Shown here: positions 43,565-54,944 of the stretch, one piece after another
Layout: each line of letters starts with the position of its first letter
Position numbering within the stretch: position 1 is the first letter of the stretch
Assembly: GCF_050624435.1 (NCBI RefSeq)
Contig: NC_134545.1
Span: 88,254,063-88,318,062, forward strand
From: Tenrec ecaudatus
Lineage: Eukaryota; Chordata; Mammalia; Afrosoricida; Tenrecidae
Length of the DNA: 64,000 bases
Reading direction: 5' to 3'
Made by a program: the position numbers and the translations under genes
Notes under the pieces: generated by a model
Told to the model about the DNA's origin: nothing
The model's input: only the letters and a program-made list of their open reading frames with translations
The model's database searches: none

Positions 43565-43770
43565 CGCATGATTGAGAAGTTTCATAATTTAAAAAAATAG
43601 CGGGGGGGGGGTCGCGCGGTGATATAAAACTTGGTGATGGGGACTGGCGATGGCCGCAGAGCATGATTCATGTAATTGATGTCACTCAGATGTACCCGTG
43701 AAGAACGTTAAGCTGGCAAGGGCCCTGCTGTATATAGTTTTACAACAATAGAGCGTAATTAATAACAGCC
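43565..43770. other. Repeat-free AT-rich island; candidate regulatory element
   Basis: CATGATTCATGTAATTGATGTCACTCAG and GTATATAGTTTTACAACAATAGAGCGTAATTAATAACAGCC stand out from GC-rich flanks by TAATT cores and a TGATGTCA CRE-like site. Function not shown. Confidence 0.3.
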
Positions 43771-44364
43771 AAAGCTGACTGGCTGCAGGGAAGCAGCCGC
43801 TGGGCGGGCTCAGGCGGAGGCCTGGCAGGAACATGGAGGCAGGCACTGGGCAAGGGGCTTGGCACAGGGGATGGATCTGCCAGGGTGCAGCGACTCAGAG
43901 AGGGGAGGGAGGAGGAGGAGCCCGTGGGGAAGGGTCTAGACGGAATCTGAGTGGGAATATGCAGAGGAGGTGGCCCATGGAGGACTTCCCGGGGCAATCT
44001 CTCTCCTAGGCGGCTCTTCTGGCCTGGGGCACGGGAGTTGTTGCCCTGTAGGTCAGCTCCTGGCTCCTCTGCCTCCATTCCCAAGCCCGGTTTGGAACAC
44101 AGTGACTTGCCCACAGTAGGTGTTCAGCAAAGGGTGTCGTGTGCTATATCCCCTCCCCCACAAGCTGATGGCAGAGGCTTGCATCCAAGAACACTGCTCC
44201 TGGATGCCTCAGAGAGGCTGAAGCTCAGCCCAACTTGTTCCTGGTGCCCTCCCTGGAACAGATTGCCAACAGCTGGTTGGGTGTTTGGGGGCCAGCCTGA
44301 CCCTACAAGGGCCACTCTCTTTCCTAGGAGCTATTTCCAGTCCAGGGCAGACGTGGCCCTAGAG

Positions 44365-44558
44365 CAGTGGTTCTCAACCTTCCTCATGCCGTGATCCTTT
44401 CATACAGTTCCTCATGTTGTGGTGACCCCCAACCATAACATTATTTTTGTTGCTACTTCATCACTGTCATTTTGCTACAGTTATGACTCGGGCGACCCCT
44501 GTGAAAGGGTTGTTCGACCCTCCCAAAGGTGTCATGACCCGTGTGTTGAGAACCGCTG
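44365..44558 (-). mobile_element. SPIN non-autonomous hAT transposon, copy 3
   Basis: 194 bp from CAGTGGTTCTCAACC to GTGTTGAGAACCGCTG. Interior: AGTTCCTCATGTTGTGGTGACCCCCAACCATAACATTATTTTTGTTGCTACTTCATCAC and CCTGTGAAAGGGTTGTTCGACCC. Reverse orientation relative to copies 1 and 2. The flanking 8-mers CCCTAGAG (44357-44364) and GCCTAGAG (44559-44566) agree at 7 of 8 positions: a hAT target duplication with the CTAGAG core. Confidence 0.96.
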
Positions 44559-44854
44559 GCCTAGAGGGACAGCCTGGGGAAGGGGGCAGGCATTGGAATA
44601 GAACAGGAGACCCTCCGGGCAGCCAGAAAGGGAAAGGAGGAGTCTGCTCAGACTCGTGCCCTCTCAGCCCTGCCCTCTGATGGATGCTTGGGGGTATGGG
44701 CACAGCTGTGGTTGAGGGAGAAGAGGAGAGGAGCTGCCAGCTGACCATCAGGTGCTCCCTCCCCATCAGTGTCAAGACTGCTGCCTGACTCCAAAGGGGA
44801 TGTCTGCACGAGCCACTCTAGTGAAAAAAGGTTAAGGCAGTGCAGACAATTACT

Positions 44855-45040
44855 GAAGGCAGCTCTTCTAGCCATAACCACCAGGTCAGTGGTTTGAACC
44901 CACCAGCTACTCTGAGAAAGAAAGATGAGGCTTTCTGTTCCCATAAAGATTTATGATTTTGGAAACACCAAGGGGCAGTTCTACTCGGTCCTTAAGTGTC
45001 ACTATGAGTCAGAATCCACTTGATGGCAGTGGGTTAGCCA
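44855..45040 (+). mobile_element. AfroSINE, plus orientation
   Basis: ACCACCAGGTCAGTGGTTTGAACCCACCAGC, TTCCCATAAAGATTTATGATTTTGGAAACACCAAGGGGCAGTTCTACTCGGTCC, ACTATGAGTCAGAATCCACTTGATGGCAGTGGG. Best preserved copy in the window. Confidence 0.96.
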
Positions 45041-45129
45041 TAGTCTTGTAAGTCTCACCGGTGACCCTTTTCCTGTTGAGTCTGGGTAAGAGAAGGTGGG
45101 GGAAGACACTGAGAGGAGTACATGATTCA

Positions 45130-45660
45130 GTTGTGAGTGGCTGCTAACAAGGCTGACTGTGACGTCACATAAGGCGCATGGTTCATCCTGCTATCCCACT
45201 GGGTATAAAATGAGCGATCTCTGTAGAAAGGGAGGACTTTTATTACCATGGTGAAAGAAGAGCCAGGAATGGAGCATGCATGTCCTTTGGATCCTAAGAC
45301 TCCTCCACTGAACAACCTCAATCCGGGACAGGAAACTGAGACACCAGAGTAGAGGCAGCAGAACTGAGAGGCAAAGCACAAGCCCGAGTGGTGTGCTGCC
45401 TGGCCCACAGAGTGGCTACAGGGAGTGCCTTCAGCTAGGAGGCCTGCTTGCAGAGTGGGGTACTAGGGTCGTTGACCTATGGAGCTACCGCTGAGCTCCT
45501 TCGGCCTGAGGCATATGGTGACGTGGTATGTCCTCTGGGCACTCATTAGCAGCACTAAAAGCTGTGTAACACTGTCCGAGGGGCCAAGGGCCAGAGAGAG
45601 GCCCGCCTGAGGGCCCGGCAGAGAAGAGCCGGTCCTGACTAAAGAGCTGTAGCCGGAACA
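45130..45660 (+). repeat. LTR-like repeat, upstream portion
   Basis: Contains TGACGTCACATAAGG, GGTATAAAATGAGCGATC (possible TATA) and GGCAGAGAAGAGCCGGTCCTGACTAAAGAGCTGTAG. The last motif recurs in altered form at 46,540-46,575. An endogenous-retrovirus-type LTR is possible; no gag, pol or env remnant was seen. Confidence 0.35.
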
Positions 45661-45664
45661 TTAA

Positions 45665-46265
45665 AAAAAAAAAATCATTGGCATATACTTCACATATCAT
45701 ACAATTGCTCAATCATGTTGAGATTTGTGCAAGTATCACCACAACCAATTTCACAACATTTTTGTCTCAGACTTACTGTGGCTAGTTCCCCATCCACCCA
45801 CCCCCACCCCAACCCTCCCCTGCCATGCCTCTAGCCAATGATCAATCCAGTTACTGTCTCTATAGATCTACCTATCCTAGATTTCATATACAGGAAATCA
45901 TATAAAACACAAAAAGGAAAAAACAACATTAAAAACCTCAGTAGAAAAGAAAGCAGAAAAAACGGAAACAACTTTAAAAGGGTCAAAAGGGGGATCAAAT
46001 GATAACCCTACTACATCTGCCATTGTAGACTTTACAATGCTCTCTGATAGTAAGACTAGTCATACCCTGACTGTTCAGAGGGAATTCACCAGAGGCTTAA
46101 TCCATGTTTAGACCCTGCAAATGGATCTTGGGCTTCTACTGTCATCCACAGACTTCTTCAAACCAGGTTTTCACAATTTAAGCTCTGATACCATTCCCTC
46201 CTTCGGATTTGGATTTTATTACTTACAGTCCTTGGATCACACGGGCTGGTGTGCTTCTTCCGTGT
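45665..46265 (-). mobile_element. Old L1 3' UTR, antisense
   Basis: A-run, then TCATTGGCATATACTTCACATATCATACAATTGCTC, CAAGTATCACCACAACCAATTTCACAACATTTTTG, ATCTACCTATCCTAGATTTCATATACAGGAAATCATATAAAAC: the L1 3' UTR antisense pattern. Near 46,225 it joins GGATCACACGGGCTGGTGTGCTTCTTCCGTGTGGGC, a motif shared with the AATAAAATG-tail family, suggesting an older relative. Confidence 0.6.
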
Positions 46266-46765
46266 GGGCTTAAATGACACTCTGCTGAACACTTCTGATG
46301 CTGTTAACTTTTCCAATAAACCCCGCAGTCATAAGGAGAGTCTGCGAGTGGTGTTGCTATGCAATGAATGATCAAACCCAGCAGAAAAGCGACTGCTGTG
46401 GGAGAGATGGTTAGTGTGGGATTCATAAGAAGGTTGGAGGCATGTCTAACCCCTGCCTCAAAGGAGTTGGTCTTGGGCTGATGTGGAGTTTGATTTTCCA
46501 TCCCCCTAATAGAGTCAGAGAGAGCCCTGCCTGCAGGCTTGGCAGAGAAGAGGTCAACTTAACCAAATAACTACATATTTTGAGCATTTCTGATCCTGTA
46601 ACCTGTTAACTTCCCTAGTGAATGCCATTATTTTGAGTATTGTCTGAGGTCCGTATGGGCATTGCAAATGATTACTGAATCCATTTGATAAGCACAGAGT
46701 ACTGGGGTGGAGGCAGGTCTGGAATCCCTGCCTCATGGGAATCAGCCCTGGGCAACTGGTGCAGA
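46266..46765 (+). repeat. LTR-like dispersed repeat, two tandem R/U5-like units
   Basis: Unit 1: CACTTCTGATGCTGTTAACTTTTCCAATAAACCCCGCAGTC..GCTATGCAATGAATGATCAAACCC. Unit 2 (from 46,588): CATTTCTGATCCTGTAACCTGTTAAC..GAGTATTGTCTGAGGTC..GGCATTGCAAATGATTACTGAATCC. Both share motif order with 18.4 kb. AATAAA in unit 1 is a likely poly-A signal. Confidence 0.45.
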
Positions 46766-46867
46766 TGTAAACTATTTTCCTCCCCTGTGAAGTCAGAGGT
46801 GGTCAGATGGCACCCTCCATGCCACCCTGCACGGCCAGGTCGGGGCCACGTCACAGTTGCGCAGTGG

Positions 46868-46990
46868 AGTGCAGTAGTTTAGCACATGGATTCCAGGGTC
46901 AGACGGGCCGGTCTGAATTGTGACCTATCCGCAGTGTGACCTTGAGTACATTACCTGACCTCAGCTCCCTTGTGTCTCAGTGAGGTGTTT
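46868..46990 (+). mobile_element. MIR SINE
   Basis: AGTAGTTTAGCACATGGATTCCAGGGTCAGACGGGCCGGTCTGAATTGTGACC, CAGTGTGACCTTGAGTACATTACCTGACCTC: the MIR 5' half and core. Confidence 0.85.
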
Positions 46991-47260
46991 CAGAGAAATA
47001 GAAGCAACAGAGTGTGTGCGCGCATGTGCTTGTTCACACATGCATCGTGGTGAGGATGACCGTTCGCACTGAACTCTATAGGAATTGGTGGAGACCCAAG
47101 CTCGAGGCAGAATTTGTTTCTTTTCCAGGACGCCTCCATTTTTTGCTCAAACACCTTCCAACCGACTGGAGGAGGCCCACTGGAGTTACTGAGCGTTATC
47201 TTTGTTTACAGTTAGTTGATGATCAAGGTCAACCACATCGACAAACAAACCTTCCCAGCT
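46990..47260. repeat. Old interspersed repeat, family uncertain
   Basis: CAGAGAAATAGAAGCAACAGAG, then TATAGGAATTGGTGGAGACCCAAGC, and CCAACCGACTGGAGGAGGCCCAC..TTATCTTTGTTTACAGTTAGTTGATGATCAAGG resemble a widespread mammalian repeat whose name I cannot assign. Confidence 0.35.
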
Positions 47261-47261
47261 G

Positions 47262-48155
47262 CACCTAGATCAGTGTGTCATAACTGGCCTGTTCAAGTTC
47301 ACACCTTAGCTCTCAGAAGTCTGGGATGAGCCATGGTGTCCACATTAGTGTGGGTCACGAGGTTTACAAAAGCAATTCATGCAAAGGGCCTAGGACCATG
47401 CCGAGGCCACAGGAAGGGCCTGCCCTAGGAGCCAGGCTGATGGAGACCACTGCAGGTCCTACTCAACTCCCTCCCCTCAAGGATTTTGTCACTAGTCTCT
47501 TGTCTTCCTCTCGTCTTTCCTGATGTGAAGAGAAAGTATGAAAGTGAGGTCCTTGGCTTCCAGAGCCTGATCCAGAGCTGCCCACAAGGGTATGGGCCCA
47601 ACAGAGCAGAGCTGAGCCCTGCTTGTCCTGGGTCAGGGAGCAGAAGCCCTGCCCTGAGCTGTCTACAAGACTCAAGAGTGCCTCTCCTCATCAATGCGCT
47701 TCACGATGTTCAAGGCCAGCTTCGGAATTGGAATAGACGTATGTTGGTCTGTGTGATTCCAGAGGTGGGGCTCGGCCTTAGCCCTGAACAGTCAGACCCA
47801 GCGCCGTGGGGAGAGGGTGGTCAAGGACATGAACTGGTTTTTAATCCATCAGCTCGCTACTGATGCTGAAGCCCAGCCAGGGCACAGACCTACCACTCCC
47901 CCATCTCTCCTCCCTCTGCCCAATTGTCCATGAGACCCCAAAAAACTCGGGCTTTCCAAACGAGCCCACAGCGTCCCACTGGCCAGACATAGGCAGTAGC
48001 AGTCTTTACACAATTGCTACCCCAAACACATGAAGTTTTGGACAGGATCTTCCATGCTGAGTCTCCTATATGCTTTTCTTAAAACTTGGACGCTGCGATT
48101 TCTTATCTCTAAAGGGGACCGAGGATAAGATGGTGGCTGATTTTGCACACGATTA
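47262..48155. other. No gene or clear repeat recognised
   Basis: Ordinary DNA. A 125-codon frame (47486-47863 plus) overlaps minus-strand frames and has no domain. Confidence 0.5.
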
Positions 48156-48159
48156 ATAG

Positions 48160-48372
48160 CTGATGACTATGATCAATGATGTGTTAAACACCAGCAAGGG
48201 CACAGGCAACAGACATGTCACGAGGATGCCTGGCTTAAGCCTCAAAGCCACCGCACCGCGGACGGACCCAGCCGACAACAGTAGCAGCTCCACTTTACAG
48301 ATAAAGAGACCCAGCCATGAGTGGCTGAGGAGCCTGTCCAAGTTGCCTAAATCAGTCGGGGTCCAGGCAGCA
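48160..48372 (-). mobile_element. MIR SINE
   Basis: GTGTTAAACACCAGCAAGGGCAC..TCCACTTTACAGATAAAGAGACCCAGCCATGAGTGG..CTGTCCAAGTTGCCTAAATCAGTCGG is antisense MIR. Confidence 0.7.
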
Positions 48373-48879
48373 AACATGTGACATGCTTAAAAGGAGTGAT
48401 TGTGGAGCATTCAAAGGGACCACTTACAGTGTCTGATAGGGGAGGACAAGTCCTGGCACAGCATCGCGGCTGGTAGCAGTGGGCTCCCTATGTGCCAGGC
48501 AAAAAAGAGTGGGTCCCAGAGCCCAGTGTCTGCAGGGCAGGACACTCCCTGTCCCCCAACCGGAACAGGACCCGTATTAGAGAAGCCATTGGTAAGTCTT
48601 CTCATGCTTGGATTTCCTATCAATGCCTTCAGATGGCCAACACAGCCGAACACTGCAGAGCAAAGGAGCCCCACGGGCGCAGCTCCCAGCCCTGATCAGG
48701 GTGGAGGTAGCACAGAGAGAGAAGTTTGAGGGCAAAAGGAACTGAACAGCATAGCAACCTGGAAAGGAAACTGCAAAGCCTCAAGGTGAACCCAGAGCAA
48801 CGCCAGGCAGAGCTTTTGTTCCCACTGTCAGGCCACGGCGGCTCCATGGCTGCCCTGTGGCAACCAGGGTGGACCTTCG

Positions 48880-49025
48880 CGGTGGTCTGCAGAAACCAGT
48901 CAGCTCTGCGGGAGAAAGACGAGGCTGTCTACGCCCATCAAGATTCAGCCTCTCAAACCCACAGGGGCAGTTGTACCTTGTCGAGGGTTGCTAGGAATAC
49001 TCATCGACTTGATGGCAGTGAGCGG
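48880..49025 (+). mobile_element. AfroSINE, 3' part
   Basis: GTCAGCTCTGCGGGAGAAAGACGAGGCTGTCTACGCCCATCAAGATTCAGCCTC, CACAGGGGCAGTTGTACCTTGTCGAGGGTTGC, ATCGACTTGATGGCAGTGAGCGG. Confidence 0.88.
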
Positions 49026-49029
49026 CTTT

Positions 49030-51270
49030 TCGCCTCTCCTGTCGGCCCCTGGCTCCCACCAGCCTGAGTCTCAGTCCCCTCCCCACTTCCCTGTGGGGAG
49101 GGACAGAGGAGTGGGCGCAGTCCTGGGTCCCGAGGGACTCACCCAGAGGGGCTTCCTCCTCTCCCACTGGGGGAGTGCTCAGAAGGCTCCAAGGCAAAAC
49201 CACCACATCTCCTTGGAGATGGAGACAGGCCTGCGTTCACCAGGGATGCCCTCGGGAGCTGAGGGCCAGCACGTCTGTCTGGATCGGAAGAATGACCGGC
49301 TTGTCACGGTGCAGAGCCTCCCTCCCTGCCGCCATCCCAGCACCAGCCCGGACACGCAGCCTCCTGCTTCCTGTTTGGTTAGACATTTTTTTTTCTTAAG
49401 GTCTATCTGAACGCAGTCCATTTAGGCCCAGGACCCCTCCCCCCTAGCCCCCCTTCCCCACCCTCAATTCCTCGTCTCCTCCCCAGCCACCCCCTACCTC
49501 CCCCCAAGGCCTAAGCTCAGACTTTCAGTGTGGCTGAACTGACCACTTTGTTCTGCCGGCCCCAGATAAATGGTCCATAATTAACAGACGGAGCCAAACC
49601 CTGGCCAGCCCCCCAGAGCAGCCATTGACTGCGGCTTGGAAGGGCCAGTGAATGTTCACCTGGCCCAGGGAGGCGCCTGGGGGGGCCAGAAGGAAGTGCA
49701 CAAATCATCACAAACATCGCGAAGCCTCTGGCCGCGGGGGCGTGGCGATGGGGTGGGCCCACGTGTGCGCATGGGTTATCTCCTGCCACCGACCCCATGA
49801 GGCAGATGCTGTGGATGAGAAGGCTGCGATGCTCAGGGCCCGCGAACGGTAGGAGGTGAGGCCGAGGTGCCAAGCCAAGTAAGCTGCAGTGACAATGCCC
49901 AAGGCGCCCATCACTGCGAGAGAGGCCCCCACGCAGGAAGCTGGGGACCCATCATCACCAGGACCACCACCAGCCCTTCTGGAAAGCCAGATGTCACCCG
50001 ATGTTGGAGCTCTCTTGGGAATTCCAAGTGTCCATTCCCTCCCCCCCTGCCCCCCCCCCCAATACCACCTAACCAGAGGCTAAAGGAAACACCCAGGTCT
50101 CCCATCTGAAGCAATAGTTCTGAGACACAGGGATCTAAGTGCTGGTGTCTAACCTCGGGTGAGAGTTGCTGACCTGGGAGATGACTGCCGTGGGCAGCTT
50201 GGGGCCACCCTCCTGGTAGCTGACCACTGCCCAGAAGGAAGAACAAAGAATCCCCCCTTCCCTCAAACAAGCCCACAACTCAGGATCTGACAGTTGAGCC
50301 CAGGGACCTACCCACCAGCGCCCTGAGAGTCGAGAGCAAAACCAACGATTGCTCCGTCAGCCACCGGTGGAGAGGGAGGACAAGATGCCAGGACCTCTGG
50401 GGCCAGGTTGGGGAGCAGCCTTAACAAGCTGGGTGGGGTGCCCAGGGCATGAGGGCCTGCTGGTGTGGGCTGCTCACGGGGTCAACACCTGTCTCTTAGA
50501 ACACCGGATGGCTCCGTCCACTCAGGACCACCCAGACGTCCCCCTCTGCGTTGCTAGTCCCAAGGACCAGGGGCAGAGTCTGACATGTAACCGGCGCTCT
50601 TCACCTAAGCGTGAAATTCCCTCCTGCAGGAAGGGAGCGATTTGGTTATGGCTGAAGGCTTCCCAGAGCTTAGACACACACACCCCACTCACCTGGCTGC
50701 CACCAAAGAGTTTCCTCCCCTTCATTCTCCAGTCTGGAGGGGGGCACTGTCCCCCCACACTTTTTCCAGCCAACTTTCCGGTCGGATATCCAAGGAGGGA
50801 AGAGCAGTTGGGGGCCACGGAGGAGCAGAGCTGCGTTTCCTAGGCCGGACCTTTGGGCCTGGGACCAGTGGAGCAGGGAAGTGACAGAGGCGGCAACAGC
50901 CCCAGTTGCAGGCCTCCCTGACATGACTCCTCAACACACCCTGACATGACACCCTTACCCTGGGAAAACAAGGCGCGCAGCTCAGCGCAGTCATGCCAGT
51001 GGGTGTGAGCTGACTCAGGCGCTGCCGCTGGCAGAGCTGGAATGTACTGTCCAACAACAAGACGGGGCGGGCAGGCAGCAGGTGGGCAGGAGGTGTGGGC
51101 CGAGCCCAGGTACTGTATGGGGGCTGTTATCCAACTGTCCTGGGAGCTAGAGAGGAGAGCTGGGCATTTCATAGAGGCAACTTCCTCCCTCCAGCCAGGA
51201 GCCTGTGGCTGATGCTTCCTGCACTCCAGAGCTGAAAATGGAACTGGGATTTCTAATTCCAGAAAGGAAT
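49030..51270. other. GC-rich DNA, mostly repeat-poor; possible MIR and conserved patch
   Basis: 49,770-49,870 (GGGTTATCTCCTGCCACCGACCCCATGAGGCAGATGC..AGGTGAGGCCGAGGTGCCAAGCC) may be a minus MIR. The AT-rich patch at 49,562-49,590 (CCAGATAAATGGTCCATAATTAACAG) sits in GC-rich flanks. No gene supported; many opposite-strand overlapping ORFs. Confidence 0.4.
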
Positions 51271-51271
51271 G

Positions 51272-51395
51272 AATTAGAAGCTCGAGCACCTGGGTTCTCG
51301 TCCTGCTGTGACTTGCTGGCTGGGTGATTTTGGACATCACTTATCCTGGGGCCTCATTTCCTCATCTGGCAACTACCAGCAATGGGCTAGATCAG
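51272..51395 (+). mobile_element. MIR SINE
   Basis: GAGCACCTGGGTTCTCGTCCTGCTGTGACTTGCTGGCTGGGTGATTTTGGACATCACTTATCCTGGGGCCTCATTTCCTCATCTGGC: MIR core with the tail partly preserved. Confidence 0.9.
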
Positions 51396-51572
51396 AGGCA
51401 GGCCAAGCAGTCTTATCTCCAGGTGCTGCTGCCAACTGGGAGCAAATGCCCGAAAATAATTTGTTTTTTCAGAGTCTGAATCTACATCACGGGCTCATGA
51501 TCAGTTAAGAATGTCTGCCATGGGGCACAAGGAATGGGAGAGTGTCATGATCAATTCACGATGCCTGTTGTG

Positions 51573-51765
51573 GGCAGCCCTGGTGGTGCGGTCCATAAAT
51601 GTTGGACTACTATCCGTAAGGTTGGTGGTTCAAGTCCACCAGACGCTTCATTGGAGAAATAGGAGGCCATCCGTTTCCATCAAGATTTCACAGCTGCAGA
51701 AACCCTATACCAGGACACTGTGGGTCAGAATGACTCTGGCAGTGGGTTGGTTTTGGGTTTGGTTA
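51573..51765 (+). mobile_element. AfroSINE, full length
   Basis: GGCAGCCCTGGTGGTGCGGTCCATAAATG (head, A-box-like), AAGGTTGGTGGTTCAAGTCCACCAGACGC (B box), GCAGAAACCCTATACCAGGACACTGTGGGTCAGAATGACTCTGGCAGTGGGTTGGTTTTGGG tail. Confidence 0.95.
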
Positions 51766-51769
51766 TGGG

Positions 51770-53480
51770 CAAGAGATGGCACATGGGAGTCTGAGTGCCA
51801 GACACTCATTATTCTGGCTCTTGATCTCTGAAGACCTTCTGGTTATAAAGCGTCACAATTCTACCCCGGCTCCCCTGCAGACATATTTAATGCTGGTTGG
51901 TAAACATGTGTGTCCCATAGGATGATGTTTGCAGACAGCTGATTTCTGTCCCCTCAAGAAATCATCTCAGCAGCTCCCAAGACCCAAAGTGCCCTACCCC
52001 CACCACGAGCCTCACCCAGAAGGTGAACGCTGGTGCACCACCAAGCTTTAATGCTCACAGGACACTCTAGCTGCTCTTACAGACAACCCCCACCCCACCC
52101 CAACGTCTACACAGGAGGTGCCCTTGTGTGTGCAAATCCCAGTCTGGCCCAGGAGACACCGAGGGGTCAGCCAAGAGCAAGAGGTGGCTTTTGACTTCCC
52201 AGTGCACAGCAAACGTGCGACCCGACGGGATCTTATGCACCTTTAGGGATGGCATCAACACACTGCCTGGGCGCAGAAGGCCACAGCCCAAGTGTACAGG
52301 AGTGTCAAAAGGGTGCTCGCGGTCTGAGCCCTTGCCTAGGCAGGAACGAAGGATTCCCAGAGCAAGTCTGCGGAGTGGAGTGACCAGCATCCCAAAGGCT
52401 GGGCTGCTTCCATTTTGACAAGGCTGCAGCGCCCAAGGCCCCGGGCTCACTGCTTTCTTTCTCTTTATGCACAGATGTGCAGAGCCCACCCCCCTTCCTC
52501 CTCCCCGCCCCATCTGTCCCCCCTCATGCCCGCCTCTCCATCTGTTCAGGCCAGGTCCCGAGTTCCCGAGCACACAAGGTGCTTCCTAAACCCACGGGCT
52601 TAAGTAAACGGCCCAAGGGGGGACCACTGTCCACTTGGAAATGCCCTCTGCTTGGCAGAGAAAAAATAAACTCAACTTTTCCCAAGGCTCTCCACCCCAA
52701 CACCAAGGAACTCCCGGATTCCAACCCAGTGGCCAGCACCTTTCCCATGGGGAGCTGGCCTCAGCAGGGCCACTTCTCCCAGCAGAACAGACATCACGGC
52801 CCTGGACAGGGGCTCCTAAGGACCTGCCACAGGAAGAGTGGGGAGAGACCCTGGAGGGTCCCGGGATCTGGGGTTCCCCCGCAGGCTACAGGCCCAGATG
52901 AAGGGGAGCCAGCTGGGGGTGGGAGCAGCCACTCCTCAGGGCTCCCCAGGAACCCCTCGGAGTTCCGTCAGAAGCTTCCTGCTAGTGGCGAGGAAAAGTG
53001 ATGGGCCAATAATCACTTTTTAAAAACCAGGGTCTTCCTCTTGCTGGGAGGAGGGTGGGCTGGTAGTTAAACTCTGGAGCCGGAAAGCACGTCGCTACTT
53101 ATTGGGGGTCCACCCACTGACCACCACCCTCGGCCTCTGGTCACTAGGGGCAGAGAGAGCTCTTTGGTGACAATCAGGTCTAAGCCAGTGTCCGAGGACT
53201 TCTTATGCAAGGCACCGGCTGGGACGTATGCTGAGCCCTATGCTAGATGGTGGAACTGTTCACTACAGGTGAGTAAGTAAGCACAAGGAAGTCCCTGCAC
53301 CAGTGGGACGCAGGAAGAAACCTCGGATCCAGAGGGAGTGGGGGCCTCCAGCTGTTGGCTCTCGGAGTGAATAAGACTCGTCGGGTCTTATCTGGCGAGA
53401 TTTCAGTTTTCCTGTCTGGAGTCTCCTCGGCTGTCACTATTCTATTCCCAGGGGCTGACGTCGGCTGCCTCGTTCCGTGC
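51770..53480. other. No gene or clear repeat recognised
   Basis: GC-rich with 168-174-codon frames open on both strands (52067-52573 minus; 52477-53001 plus) but no domain. GGCCAATAATCACTTTTTAAAAACC near 53,003-53,027 is a local AT patch. Confidence 0.45.
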
Positions 53481-53489
53481 TTACAGAGG

Positions 53490-53595
53490 CCTACTGGGGC
53501 AGGCATTTTCATTATCCCCATCATACAGATGAAGAAACTGAGGCAGAGAGCAGTGACATTACTCACCAAAGGTTACGTTAGTTAAGTGTTACTGC
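53490..53595 (-). mobile_element. MIR SINE 3' part
   Basis: GGCATTTTCATTATCCCCATCATACAGATGAAGAAACTGAGGCAGAGAGCAG..CTCACCAAAGG is antisense MIR. Confidence 0.88.
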
Positions 53596-53599
53596 ACTC

Positions 53600-53935
53600 C
53601 GTCACCATGCAGCTCGGAAAAGGCTTTGCTCGTGGCAAAAGCAACACCCTTCTACATAATTCATGTGTTTTCGGCCAAGATTCCAGGATGGCAGGATAAT
53701 TGGACAGGTCCCCGGGGCTTGTAATGGGATCTCACCAGTGACATTCCCCAGGATTGATGGAGAAAGGCAGTCCAGGAAATCTGAGGTAATGCGAATTTAA
53801 TAATTATTTTCATTCTCGTGTTAGCTGTCTTTAATCTCTCTCTTTTTGGAAGTCTGTGGGGGTGTTTTTATTGTTACATTCTACTGTATGAGAGACCATA
53901 AAAGAGTGAACCTTCCAGGGCCCCCGCCTTCCCCA
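53600..53935. other. Repeat-free block; candidate conserved noncoding element
   Basis: CTACATAATTCATGTG, GGTAATGCGAATTTAATAATTATTTTCATTC and TGTTTTTATTGTTACATTC give an AT-rich segment with homeodomain-like TAAT cores. Function not shown. Confidence 0.3.
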
Positions 53936-54944
53936 TCCCCACAGCTATCTTTTTAATGATACAGTTGTGCAATACATGAATATGTTCTCCTTTTAAAAAA
54001 AAAACAAATCGTTGAGGTATGACTGAAGGGCCCCTCTGACCAGGCCCGTCGCCTATCTGAGGACCCTAACCCTTGTCCAGTCAGGTCTACTAGCAATGTG
54101 TAGTGTTTCCTTTTAATCTTGAACACAATATTGACCAGAGACTCTATCAATACACACCCGCACACACATATCTTGAGGGTTGTATTTTTTTTTGCATGCT
54201 TGCTACCATAAGATACATATTGTTTTCAAACTTGCCTTGTGGACTCATTAGCCTGGCTTTCGGAGCCAGCCAGAGAAGGAATGGCATTTGGATGAATCTC
54301 CTTGGTTTTTCAGTAGTCTGAGCGCTCCACTGTCGATACGAACCCTCCAAGTAGTTGGAGAACATCCCAGTTCACTCAGCTCTTCTTTGTGGATGCCTAT
54401 GGCCGGAGTTCCCCGTAGTCCCCGAGGCTCACAAGGGCCTCTCAGTGCCTTCTTCGTGACTGACCGTAGTCAGTGCTGGCGTCCGTCTCTGTCCAGGGCG
54501 TGTGAACAAGTGACAGCCCGCAGCTCATGGGCTGCCGGAGCAGAAACGGCCAGGCCAGCATGGGGCAGGAGTGGTGGGGGCGGTGCGTGCAGGTGGGGGG
54601 AGAGGACAACACAGCCCTCTCGAGCTTTTGGTATCAAGTCCATTCTTGGCTCTTGGCAAGTCACCTCCCCACGCCTTGCCCCCTTGCCTTCGGCCTAGGG
54701 TCAGTGATCTCAAACAATGCAGCACTTTGCCTGGAGATGAAAACACAAGCGTGCCTGCAGGAAGGCCCTTCCCTCCTCTCAGCCAGGGTCCTCCCAGCTG
54801 GAATTCTGTTGAGACTTGCTCAGGATCTCAAACAAATGAACGTGCCGATTTTTTAATGCAGAGAAAAACTAGCGCAGAGCTCCGCCTGCAACGTGGGGAA
54901 GCTGCGAGGAGGGCAGCTCTGGTGTGAAGAATGCACCGATCCTT

